From Desulfocapsa sp. (GTDB lineage Bacteria; Desulfobacterota; Desulfobulbia; Desulfobulbales; Desulfocapsaceae), in the NCBI GenBank assembly GCA_029935135.1, contig JAOZKX010000045.1, positions 1 to 10,166 on the forward strand: 10,166 bases of DNA, in the 5' to 3' direction. Below are positions 1 to 7,211 of the stretch, piece after piece. Positions within the stretch are counted from its first letter, which is position 1. Each line of letters opens with the position of its first letter. A program made the translations under genes and the position numbers. The notes beneath the pieces were generated by a model, which saw nothing but the letters and a program-made list of their open reading frames with translations, was not told the origin of the DNA and did not search any database.

Positions 1-2
1 CC

Positions 3-212
3 TTCCAGGAACAGATCTTTGCTGAAAAACTAGGGGATGACGGATGCCTCTTCAAGCTCGGCTGTTTAGGACCTGAGACAAAAGCAGATTGCCCAACACG
101 TTGGTGGAATAATGGCACCACATGGTGTGTTGATGCCAACGCCCCTTGTATTGGCTGTGCCTCACCACATTTTGCCCATAAAAAAGATTTCCCCTTTTAT
201 AGAATAAGGTAG
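3..212 (+). CDS. [NiFe] hydrogenase small subunit, C-terminal 69 residues (5' end outside window)
   Basis: This is the electron-transfer subunit of a [NiFe] hydrogenase; the family carries three Fe-S clusters that move electrons to or from the Ni-Fe site in the large subunit. The visible fragment has the family's C-terminal cluster pattern. C15 and C21 (GCLFKLGC) match the two late ligands of the distal cluster. C30 (KADCP), C49 and C52 (PCIGC) match the medial-cluster ligands. C42 (TTWCVD) sits where standard periplasmic enzymes have proline, so a [4Fe-4S] medial cluster is likely instead of [3Fe-4S]. The protein ends at FPFYRIR with no membrane anchor, unlike HyaA-type small subunits. Reading stops at TAG, TGA, TAA in succession (210-218). 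No large-subunit gene follows, so it must lie upstream or elsewhere. The family call is firm; the hydrogenase group is not settled because the N-terminus, including any Tat signal, is missing. Confidence 0.9.
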   Translation, partial: FQEQIFAEKLGDDGCLFKLGCLGPETKADCPTRWWNNGTTWCVDANAPCIGCASPHFAHKKDFPFYRIR

Positions 213-228
213 TGATAAGAAAGAACCC

Positions 229-253
229 TGCACCTACGAATTCACAAGGTGCA
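229..253 (+). terminator. Weak hairpin after the hydrogenase gene, possible terminator
   Basis: TGCACCT (229-235) pairs with AGGTGCA (247-253), a 7-bp stem with an 11-base loop, 10 bases after the third stop codon. It is followed by AAATG rather than a T-run, so it is a poor intrinsic terminator. It may be an mRNA 3'-end stabiliser or a chance pairing. The rest of 213-377 shows no ORF; a TATAAG box at 343-348 could be a -10 for the downstream chemoreceptor gene, but its -35 (CTGAAG, 319-324) is poor. Confidence 0.25.
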
Positions 254-377
254 AAATGTCATTAAAACCGGCATGGCCGAACCAGGATTTACCAGCCGCA
301 GCGAAACATGAAAAACCACTGAAGACCACTTGAGTTATTTACTATAAGCAAAACTTTCATATAAACGGATAGAAATC

Positions 378-1994
378 ATGCGTATATTCAAAACTTTTCA
401 AGCGTTCTCCATCACCAGAAAGCTGGTTCTTTCCATCACTCTGGTTCTTTGCTTTTTTATGGGTAGTGGCCTTTTCCTCTTTCAGTTATCAAATGTAAAC
501 ACCTTGAAAAGCTCCTATATCGAATCGGTGGAGATCTTGTCTCATTCCTTGTATGAAGGGGTAAAGGGATCCCTTGAGCGTGGTCAGATGCGGAATTTCG
601 AACGACTCTTGCAAAAGCAGCAGGATGTTCCCGGTGTTCTCAATGTTGCCCTCTATAATCGTAAAGGTATTCTTGATTTATCTTCTTCCGAAAGCAATCA
701 TGCAAAAGAAGCACTGGATAGAGATATATTTACCACCCTCCTTAAAAGCAGAAAACAGCTTGTGGTAGAACAGGAATATCAGCTCGATATCTATATCCCG
801 CAAGTAGTGAATGCTGATTGTATCCGCTGCCATCCCGGATGGGACCTGGACGGCCTGGGGGGAATCCTTTCTTTGTCCTATGACCTTACTCCACTCAAGG
901 AAACCATTCAGGCACAGGAGGTTATGCTACTCACAGGAGGGTTGGGCCTGATTTGCCTGATCTTCCTCGTCACTTTTCTGATGGCACGTTCTCTTGCAGG
1001 TCCAGTGGTAACAATGACCAAATCAATGAACAGGCTTGCAGGCGGAGATCTGGATGTTCAGATCCCGGCAATGGGACGATTGGACGAGATTGGGAAGATG
1101 GCAGCCGCGGTTACGGTTTTTAAAGAAAACAGTCAGGAACGAGATCGTCTTGAGAAGGCCATTGCCAGCTTGGCTGATGATTTTGAATCAACCATAGAGA
1201 AAATAATGGAGTCACTTTTTAAAGAAATTGATTCCGTTCAGGAATCTGTGCTGCTCATGGCAGAATATGCAAAAAAATCCATTGAAGAATCAGAGAGCGT
1301 GATGGATTCATCCCACCAGATGGCAAACAATGTGCAAACGGTTGCAGAAGCCACCGAGAAATTAACCACCACCGTTGCTGAAATCAGTGAACAGGTCGAT
1401 AATTCTGCCGAAGTAAGCAAACAGGCCGTAATATCTATTGAGCAAACCAATACCATGGCAGAACAACTTGCCAAAAGCTCTGTCAACATCAATACCGTGG
1501 TTGACCTGATATCAGACATCGCCGGGCAGACAAACCTGCTCGCCTTAAACGCCACAATAGAGGCAGCCAGAGCAGGAGATGCAGGAAAGGGATTTGCAGT
1601 TGTTGCCAGCGAAGTAAAAGCACTGGCCGCCCAAACGACAGTTGCCACTAAAGAGATCAGTAGTCAGGTAACAGGGATCCAGACATCAACCAGAGAAGTT
1701 GTGCAAGCGGTACAGGGTATAAGTTCTGTCCTTACAGAAATCGATAGTATCGGAACAGATATCTATACAGCAGTCAGTCAGCAGGAAACAACCACAAGTG
1801 AGATTGCAGAATCCACTCAAGTAGCGGCAAATGGATCACGGGAAGTTTCTGAGAAAATGACAGAGGTATCCCATGCAACAAGCCAGACAGAAAAAGCAAC
1901 AACAGAGGTTTTAGAAAAGATGGCCAATCTGAGTAAACAAACATCCGCTATCCAGGGACAACTCCACAGCTTCCTAGTAGAAATCAGGGGATGA
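378..1994 (+). CDS. Methyl-accepting chemotaxis protein with periplasmic c-type heme motif
   Basis: This is an inner-membrane chemoreceptor that should signal through CheW/CheA to the flagellar motor or a related output. In order: a short basic N-terminus; TM1 at about 16-36; a periplasmic sensor at about 37-183; TM2 at about 184-203; a HAMP domain at about 204-257 (with [16 protein letters not shown]); and a long helical signalling domain to 538. The conserved hairpin tip lies near residues 378-420 ([19 protein letters not shown], then [11 protein letters not shown]). The sensor contains CIRCH (C148, C151, H152; bases 819-833), a classic c-type heme attachment motif on the periplasmic side, about 30 residues before TM2. 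Heme-c chemoreceptors are known in anaerobic deltaproteobacteria, for example DcrA of Desulfovibrio vulgaris, so redox, oxygen or another heme ligand is the likely signal. No CheR-docking pentapeptide is visible at the C-terminus. The start ATG has only a weak upstream GGAT. Receptor class is very sure; ligand is inferred. Confidence 0.95.
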   Translation: MRIFKTFQAFSITRKLVLSITLVLCFFMGSGLFLFQLSNVNTLKSSYIESVEILSHSLYEGVKGSLERGQMRNFERLLQKQQDVPGVLNVALYNRKGILDLSSSESNHAKEALDRDIFTTLLKSRKQLVVEQEYQLDIYIPQVVNADCIRCHPGWDLDGLGGILSLSYDLTPLKETIQAQEVMLLTGGLGLICLIFLVTFLMARSLAGPVVTMTKSMNRLAGGDLDVQIPAMGRLDEIGKMAAAVTVFKENSQERDRLEKAIASLADDFESTIEKIMESLFKEIDSVQESVLLMAEYAKKSIEESESVMDSSHQMANNVQTVAEATEKLTTTVAEISEQVDNSAEVSKQAVISIEQTNTMAEQLAKSSVNINTVVDLISDIAGQTNLLALNATIEAARAGDAGKGFAVVASEVKALAAQTTVATKEISSQVTGIQTSTREVVQAVQGISSVLTEIDSIGTDIYTAVSQQETTTSEIAESTQVAANGSREVSEKMTEVSHATSQTEKATTEVLEKMANLSKQTSAIQGQLHSFLVEIRG

Positions 1995-2303
1995 CGGCTA
2001 ATCTGAAGAAGAGTGTTTCCAGCGCAACAGGCCTTTACTTTTAGCAACCGATCAGTGGTTTGTAATGGATGGATGCTTTATTTCTAAGCACACTGTTTTT
2101 GCGGAAGATATGTACCTTGTAAGGTTATATTTTTTGATCTTGGAGGAGTTTACAGCAGGACCTCAAAATGAGAGTGAACCCTGCTCCCATTTTTACTCTC
2201 CAGTGATCGACTACAATTATTGAAGAGAATTAAATAACTTTCTATTGCTTTTAAGACAGCTTATCGCTAGTCTAAAAGTAGTATATCTTCTGTTATCTAT
2301 TCA

Positions 2304-2324
2304 GTTGTTCGTCATTCGAACAGC
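2304..2324 (+). promoter_or_regulatory. Hairpin in the 5' leader of the coiled-coil gene
   Basis: GTTGTTCG (2304-2311) pairs with CGAACAGC (2317-2324) around a 5-base loop TCATT, giving 8 bp including one G-T pair. It ends two bases before the GTG at 2327 and 19 bases before the ribosome site at 2344. This argues against 2327 as the start codon and could affect translation or mRNA stability. No T-run follows, so it is not a terminator. Confidence 0.35.
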
Positions 2325-2343
2325 CTGTGAACTTATTTATTTT

Positions 2344-2350
2344 GGGGGAA
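2344..2350 (+). promoter_or_regulatory. Ribosome binding site fixing the start of the coiled-coil gene
   Basis: GGGGGAA lies 6 bases before the GTG at 2357. The in-frame GTG at 2327 has no comparable purine run upstream and sits directly behind a hairpin. This is the main reason for placing the start at 2357. Confidence 0.6.
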
Positions 2351-2356
2351 ACCGTT

Positions 2357-3979
2357 GTGGGATCAACAGCTAAAATCATATTCAGTTCTATTCTTGCTCT
2401 CTCTATTGCCGTCATGTTTCTTGTTTTTTCAATGCAGAAAAGTGCTCAACTGACACTAGACCTGCAGGATGTTGAGAATACCATCCAAAAAAAGGATGTA
2501 ATAATTTCTGATATTGAACAAAAATTGAGAACTGCTGAAGAGTCTGTTGTACTTGTCACCACCCAAAATGACCAAATCTCACAACAGAACAATCAAATCA
2601 GCACAATAGAAAGTGAAAAACATACCTACCTGCAACAGGTAGAAGAATTAAAAGAACAACTGCAGCAGGAATTGGAAAACTCTACCAATCATCTGGCAAA
2701 ACTTGAGCAACTTCAAAAAAACCACACACAGCAACAAGCTCTGTTGGAAGAAAAAGAAAAAAACCAGCTCTCTTCAGAATTGCTTACCTCTCAAGCCCAG
2801 GACGAACTCCAGGCCACAAATACACTGCTCGCTCAAAAAGAAGAAGAGATGAAGCAGTTTTTGCTTAACCTTGAACAAAAAGATCAGACAATTATTTTTT
2901 ATAGGGAAAAAATAGAGACGGCAACAAAAGAGATAGCCAGTCTCAAAACATCGCGTTCCAGTGACCAACTGAACCGTAGTGTTCTTCTCAATGAACTGGC
3001 TGCAAAGACAGAAGCCGTTGCCCATCTCACTGATCAAGTAGAACAGCTGACCGGGTCCGCCCCGGTAGGAACAAATGCAGAGAATGGAGCCATCACCGCA
3101 GTCCTAAAAAACACAGCCCCTGAAACAGAAGCTGGTTCTGTAGCAGCTAGCGAAATGAAACAACTGGAGAGCACCAATACCATGCTGCGCACCAGCATTA
3201 ATGAGCAAATTGCATTTATCGAAGGACTGCAGAATGCACTCCTGGAAAAAGAAAATGCACTCTCCGCCGCAATACAGGAAGGTCAGGAGGCACTTATTCC
3301 CCTAAACGAGCGTATCACTGTACTGGAGAATAAGTTAACTACAGCAAAGCAAGAAAATATAGCGACGACAAATGACCTGAAAACTGCCCAGGCAACCAAT
3401 AGTGAGCTCCTGAAGTTGACAGAATCTCTCAATGCTGATCTGGCATTCACAAAATCAAACCTCGAAAATGCTCTGCAGCAAGCTGTCCTGCTTAACGATT
3501 CACTGACAAATAGTGCCGAAGCATTGAAGAATGAGGAAAGTTCTCGCCTCTCACTTACGCAGGAGATAGAGTCATCTGCACTGGCCCTTGCCGCATCAAA
3601 AGATCAGTCGACCTCCCTCAGAAACGAGTACGAACAACTTGCAAACGAACTGGCCAACAAAAACCAGGAAGACAAACAGCAGGAAGAAAGAGTAGCAAGA
3701 CTGATCGAAGAAGTGGCCGCAGCAAAGGCTTTTGCAAGCGAACAAGCGGAGACAATTCAGGCTGCAGACGTTCAACTTACTGCTCTCACCGAAAAGAAAC
3801 GGGCGCAGGACACAACTCTTAACGAAAAGCAGGAAGCGATCGTCACCCTGGAAACTCAGCTGACATCGCTCACAGAAGAACGGGACCAACTGTTAGCCAA
3901 AACTCCCGAACCTTCTGACACATCTGAGGCTCTGGAGGCCCCGGAAAACAGCGACAACGATGCTGCTCCTGCAGAATAA
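2357..3979 (+). CDS. Membrane-anchored long coiled-coil protein of unknown function
   Basis: I do not recognise the family. From the preferred GTG start the protein has 540 residues. Residues 6-26 form one hydrophobic segment (KIIFSSILALSIAVMFLVFS) with a positive residue before it, so it is either a membrane anchor or an uncleaved signal. Almost everything after it, about 30-520, is Gln/Glu/Lys/Leu/Ala-rich helix with coiled-coil character, broken at about 233-265 by a Gly/Ala/Pro/Thr-rich linker. The last 25 residues are acidic and Pro/Ser-rich, probably disordered. There is no Cys and no Trp. Short look-alike motifs (ATNTLL, STNTML, ATNSELL) at about 153, 272 and 346 hint at old internal duplication but do not prove it. 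No OmpA, LysM, SPOR or other C-terminal domain is visible. It stands alone on the + strand and converges on the rod operon. If exported with the N-terminus inside, the rod would extend into the periplasm; the opposite topology cannot be excluded. An in-frame GTG at 2327 would add 10 residues. Confidence 0.8.
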   Translation: MGSTAKIIFSSILALSIAVMFLVFSMQKSAQLTLDLQDVENTIQKKDVIISDIEQKLRTAEESVVLVTTQNDQISQQNNQISTIESEKHTYLQQVEELKEQLQQELENSTNHLAKLEQLQKNHTQQQALLEEKEKNQLSSELLTSQAQDELQATNTLLAQKEEEMKQFLLNLEQKDQTIIFYREKIETATKEIASLKTSRSSDQLNRSVLLNELAAKTEAVAHLTDQVEQLTGSAPVGTNAENGAITAVLKNTAPETEAGSVAASEMKQLESTNTMLRTSINEQIAFIEGLQNALLEKENALSAAIQEGQEALIPLNERITVLENKLTTAKQENIATTNDLKTAQATNSELLKLTESLNADLAFTKSNLENALQQAVLLNDSLTNSAEALKNEESSRLSLTQEIESSALALAASKDQSTSLRNEYEQLANELANKNQEDKQQEERVARLIEEVAAAKAFASEQAETIQAADVQLTALTEKKRAQDTTLNEKQEAIVTLETQLTSLTEERDQLLAKTPEPSDTSEALEAPENSDNDAAPAE

Positions 3980-4019
3980 ATCAAACCTACCATAACTGGC
4001 CTCAAACGAGTAGAGATAC

Positions 4020-4063
4020 AAAAAAAGCTTCCTCCTGCCATCCGGCAGGAGGAAGCTTTTTTT
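4020..4063. terminator. Bidirectional intrinsic terminator
   Basis: This is a perfect 20-bp inverted repeat with a 4-base loop (ATCC, 4040-4043). The inner 13 bp are mostly G-C, and the outer 7 pairs are an A-run on the left and a T-run on the right. Each transcript direction therefore ends in a GC-rich stem followed by seven U. It lies 40 bases after the coiled-coil gene (+ strand) and 108 bases after rodA (- strand), so it can end both convergent units. Confidence 0.95.
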
Positions 4064-4171
4064 ATGACTATACCATCCCGCTCCTCGTCAGTTATATGAT
4101 TGAATGAATTACAAGCAAGCGTCCTCTGAACCATCAGATCAGAGAATACAGTATGAATCTCATCACTCTTT

Positions 4172-5296
4172 CTATTTCTCTTTTTTCTGTCCTATCTGAA
4201 AACGGCGCATCCTCACATTCATCAAAATCCCCAGGGCCAGTAAAGTCGTCAACAGTGAGGAACCGCCATAGCTAACCAGCGGTAACGGGATACCAACAAC
4301 CGGCAAAAGGCCCAATACCATAAGAAGGTTGATAACGGCCTGCCAGAAGATCAAAACCACCACACCAAAGGAAAGAAACACACCAAAACGGTCTCGGGCA
4401 CTCATGGCTATATACAGGCCCCAGAACAGCATACAGAAATAGACTCCAAGAAAGAACAGGCTGCCGAAAAAGCCCCACTCTTCTCCCCATACTGAAAATG
4501 CAAAATCTGTATGACGCTCGGGGAGGAAATGAAGATGGCCCTGGGTTCCTTCAAGATAGCCCTTGCCAAAATTACCACCACTGCCCACAGCAATTTTTGA
4601 CTGCAAGATCTGATAGCCTTGTCCCATTGGATCTTTTCCAGGATCCAGCAATGTCTCAATACGCCGTTTCTGATAGGGCTTCAACACATAAAACCAGGCC
4701 AGAACAGTTGCCCCGCCACCAAGTATTATGCCCACAAGATAGGTTTGCCAACTAATTCTGGCAAAGACTGTCATCGATATAAAGATGATAAGAAGCATCA
4801 GGGCTGTGCCCAGATCCGGTTGTTTGAGTATCAATACAAAAGGAAGTCCCGTCAGAGCAACAGGAGTCACCAGGTCTTTCAGTCCATATCCTCCATCAAC
4901 TTCTTTTCTGGAATAATAGCTGGCAAGAGTTATCACCAGCATCAGTTTAGCAAGTTCCGATGGCTGCAATTTAAAAAATCCCAGATTAATCCAGCGCTGC
5001 GCACCTCCGGCGCTGTTTCCAGCAAAAAGAACAATCAAAAGGAGTATGACAATAAATATGTAAAAGGGATAATTCCAGGAATGCAGCTCTTCATAATCAA
5101 AAGTAAGAATAACAAGAATGGCAGCCAAACCCATAAGAAACAGATAACACTGTTTAATATACGGGGGCATGCCCCAGGAAACTGGAGGGTAGGAGGCACT
5201 ATACAGATTGAGCAGCGCCATCCCGCTCACCGCACCAAGAAACAAGAGCAGGACCCAATCAAAATTATGAAGAAATCTCCTATCCACACGAATCAT
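4172..5296 (-). CDS. rodA: RodA, SEDS-family peptidoglycan glycosyltransferase of the elongasome
   Basis: RodA polymerises glycan strands from lipid II in the inner membrane during side-wall growth, working with PBP2. The 374-residue length is close to E. coli RodA. Many hydrophobic segments fit the ten-helix SEDS fold. Family motifs visible: QPSELAK (111-117), KQPDLGTAL (158-166), the loop GSGGNFGKG (238-246) leading to PERHTDFAFSVWGEEWG (259-275), and the signature GIPLPLVSYGGSSLL (335-349). D264 in HTDF matches the aspartate essential for polymerase activity in RodA proteins. The ATG start is preceded by AGAGGAAA (complement of 5301-5308) in the 12-base gap after the PBP2 stop codon, consistent with coupled translation as the last operon gene. 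A 242-codon frame on the opposite strand is a shadow. Confidence 0.97.
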   Translation of the reverse strand: MIRVDRRFLHNFDWVLLLFLGAVSGMALLNLYSASYPPVSWGMPPYIKQCYLFLMGLAAILVILTFDYEELHSWNYPFYIFIVILLLIVLFAGNSAGGAQRWINLGFFKLQPSELAKLMLVITLASYYSRKEVDGGYGLKDLVTPVALTGLPFVLILKQPDLGTALMLLIIFISMTVFARISWQTYLVGIILGGGATVLAWFYVLKPYQKRRIETLLDPGKDPMGQGYQILQSKIAVGSGGNFGKGYLEGTQGHLHFLPERHTDFAFSVWGEEWGFFGSLFFLGVYFCMLFWGLYIAMSARDRFGVFLSFGVVVLIFWQAVINLLMVLGLLPVVGIPLPLVSYGGSSLLTTLLALGILMNVRMRRFQIGQKKEK

Positions 5297-5308
5297 CAGA
5301 TTTCCTCT

Positions 5309-7201
5309 TTATTCATTTTCTTTTGTCTCTTCTGCATACAGCGGTAACCGCCCCTCAAAATATTTATCCAAGATTGCTCTGGCAACTGGACCTGCACCAG
5401 AACCACCATGCAGACCATGTTCAACAAGTACAGTAACTGCAATTTCCGGGTCTTCCACCGGAGCAAAGCAGGTAAACCAGGCATGATCGCGAAATTTATA
5501 GGGAATATCTTCTTCTTTCAAATGCTTATACTGCTTCAAACGCACAACTTGAGCTGTTCCCGTTTTCCCGCCAATAGTCACCCCTTTGATACGAACTTTT
5601 CTGGCGGTTCCCCGCTTTCCCTGGACAACTTCTCTCATTCCATCACGGATCAGGCCGAGAAATCGTTTTTCTTTTCCCAGTTCAGTGACCACTTGCGGCT
5701 CAAACTGTTCCAGCACATCCCCCTCGGGACTTGTTACTTTTTGAATGAGTTGCGGTAAGAGCTGTGTCCCGCCATTGGCAATTGTTGCAGTCATCAGACA
5801 GATCTGCAGCGGAGTCACCAGATTAAATCCCTGACCGATGGCGACGGATAATGTCTCCCCATCCTGCCATTTCTGACCATGTCTTTTCTTTTTCCACTCC
5901 TTGGTGGGAGTAAGCCCTTTTTTCTCATGTTCCAACTCAATCCCCGACTTATGACCAAGTCCGAATTTATTGGCAAATTCTGCGAGCTTATCAACCCCAA
6001 CACGCAGCCCAACCTGATAGAAGTAGACATCGCAGGATTCGGAAATTGCCCGTTTCAAATCCACTGCCCCATGCCCACCACGCTTCCAGCAATGATAACG
6101 CCTGTTGCCAAAAGAATAGTGACCGGGACAATAGAGAACCGTATTTTGATCAACCACTCCCATGGCCAGTCCCGCCATGGCTGTGATCATTTTGTATGTT
6201 GAGCCAGGCGGATACATCGCCTGCACAACCTTATTAATCAGCGGATGTTTGGGGTTCTCCAGAAGGGCATTCCAGTTTTTATGCGATATCCCTCCCACAA
6301 ACTGACCAATGGGAAGTACAGGGTTGGAAGCAGCCACCAGCACCCGTCCTGTTTTTACTTCCATGGCCACAACCGCACCAGCTTTCTCACCAGCATCCAT
6401 CAAATATTCAGCTACCTGCTGCAGCTCCGCATCAATCGTCAACTGGATATCATTACCGGGAAGCGGTTGCACATCTGTTAATAGTTGCTGTTCAAAGCCT
6501 CTGGCATTCACCTCAGTGAAACTGACACCCTTTTCACCACGAAGATCTTTTTCCCGCAATCGCTCCAATCCCATCTTGCCAATAAGATCACCGCCCTGAT
6601 AAATATCTGCATCCCGAGCAGCCAGTTCCTTTTTATTTATCTCACCAAGGTAACCAATTCCATGGGCAGCAAGATCTCCGTAATGATAGACCCGGGAAGG
6701 AATTGCCTCAACACGGATACCCGGGAATTCCTGATTATGATTTTCCACATAGGCAAGTGTCTGCCAATTTACATCTTCCAGCAGACGGATGGGAATATGG
6801 CGGGGAGTATTGCCAGCCTCTCTGATTTTTCCCCAGAGTACAGAGATATCAACATTAAGATCTGAAGATAATTGTTTGAGAAGCTTATCAACATCATTGG
6901 AATCTTCACGCACAAGAACAATATTAAAAGATGGACGGTTGGTTACAAGTTCACGCCCTTTTCGATCGAGAAGAGCCCCACGGGGAGCAGTTATGGTTCC
7001 CTTGCGTACCCTGTTATTCTCCGCCCGGGTTTTATACTCTTCTCCTTTATGTATCTGGAGGAACCAGAGTCGTGCAAAAATAAGCATGGCAAAACAGAGG
7101 ATCAGAAGTCCAACGAACATCAAGCGGCGCTTTAAGAGATCAAGGGCGGCCTCATCATGTTCATTTAATTCCTCAAGTTTATTATAGCTGGACCACTTCA
7201 T
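5309..7201 (-). CDS. mrdA: Penicillin-binding protein 2 (MrdA), elongasome transpeptidase
   Basis: PBP2 is the D,D-transpeptidase that cross-links peptidoglycan made by RodA; it is anchored in the inner membrane with its domains in the periplasm. The 630-residue length is typical. A single TM lies at about 27-47. A pedestal/dimerisation region follows, with ITAPRGALLDRKG (70-82), then the transpeptidase domain with all three active-site motifs: S334-TYK337 (nucleophile S334), S389-C-D391, and K546-TGT549. C358, C371, H377 and C390 line up with the zinc-binding positions I recall for E. coli PBP2 (D350, D365, H371, C384), with the same spacing of the last three. The ATG start has GAGGAAGAG directly upstream, and only 10 bases separate it from the mreD stop. 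The gene is intact and in its usual place before rodA. It is the family target of mecillinam-type beta-lactams. Confidence 0.97.
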   Translation of the reverse strand: MKWSSYNKLEELNEHDEAALDLLKRRLMFVGLLILCFAMLIFARLWFLQIHKGEEYKTRAENNRVRKGTITAPRGALLDRKGRELVTNRPSFNIVLVREDSNDVDKLLKQLSSDLNVDISVLWGKIREAGNTPRHIPIRLLEDVNWQTLAYVENHNQEFPGIRVEAIPSRVYHYGDLAAHGIGYLGEINKKELAARDADIYQGGDLIGKMGLERLREKDLRGEKGVSFTEVNARGFEQQLLTDVQPLPGNDIQLTIDAELQQVAEYLMDAGEKAGAVVAMEVKTGRVLVAASNPVLPIGQFVGGISHKNWNALLENPKHPLINKVVQAMYPPGSTYKMITAMAGLAMGVVDQNTVLYCPGHYSFGNRRYHCWKRGGHGAVDLKRAISESCDVYFYQVGLRVGVDKLAEFANKFGLGHKSGIELEHEKKGLTPTKEWKKKRHGQKWQDGETLSVAIGQGFNLVTPLQICLMTATIANGGTQLLPQLIQKVTSPEGDVLEQFEPQVVTELGKEKRFLGLIRDGMREVVQGKRGTARKVRIKGVTIGGKTGTAQVVRLKQYKHLKEEDIPYKFRDHAWFTCFAPVEDPEIAVTVLVEHGLHGGSGAGPVARAILDKYFEGRLPLYAEETKENE

Positions 7202-7211
7202 CTCTTCCTCG

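Larger units (their letters stand above)
1995..2356. other. Non-coding leader region between chemoreceptor and coiled-coil gene
   Basis: These 362 bases hold no credible gene and no clear terminator for the chemoreceptor. Two stem-loops are visible: 2170-2200 (GAGAGTGAA pairing with TTTACTCTC, one G-T pair, 13-base loop) and 2304-2324 (8 bp with one G-T pair, loop TCATT). A 12-codon reading frame starts at ATG 2168 with AGGA seven bases before it (MRVNPAPIFTLQ), overlapping the first hairpin; I do not call it a gene. GGAGGAG at 2142-2148 looks like a ribosome site but has no start codon at usable distance. Possible promoter: TTGAAG (2220-2225), 17 bases, TATTGC (2243-2248), a weak match. Confidence 0.6.

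Noticed and set aside
1238..1648. A 136-codon - strand frame inside the chemoreceptor gene
   Set aside because: It is the reverse of the repetitive helical signalling domain; its Ser/Ala/Thr-rich translation mirrors that codon pattern and shows no known family.
3..1994. A hydrogenase-chemoreceptor H2-sensing operon as a new system
   Set aside because: The only support is same-strand adjacency across a 165-base gap holding a hairpin and possible promoter; kept as a question, not a claim.
2114..2125. ACCTT/AAGGT inverted repeat followed by a T-run, considered as chemoreceptor terminator
   Set aside because: The 5-bp stem would have a 2-base loop and lies 120 bases after the gene; too weak to call a terminator.
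2168..2206. A 12-codon leader peptide (ATG 2168)
   Set aside because: It has an AGGA ahead of it, but it is very short, has no run of regulatory codons, and overlaps a hairpin; not supported as a gene.
2327..2356. Upstream GTG start for the coiled-coil protein
   Set aside because: It has no ribosome site and follows a hairpin by two bases, while GTG 2357 has GGGGGAA at ideal spacing. It remains possible.
4619..5347. A 242-codon open frame on the + strand opposite rodA and the end of mrdA
   Set aside because: It lies entirely over clear RodA/PBP2 coding sequence, has Lys/Gln/Ser-rich composition with no family motif and no ribosome site, as expected of an antisense shadow.
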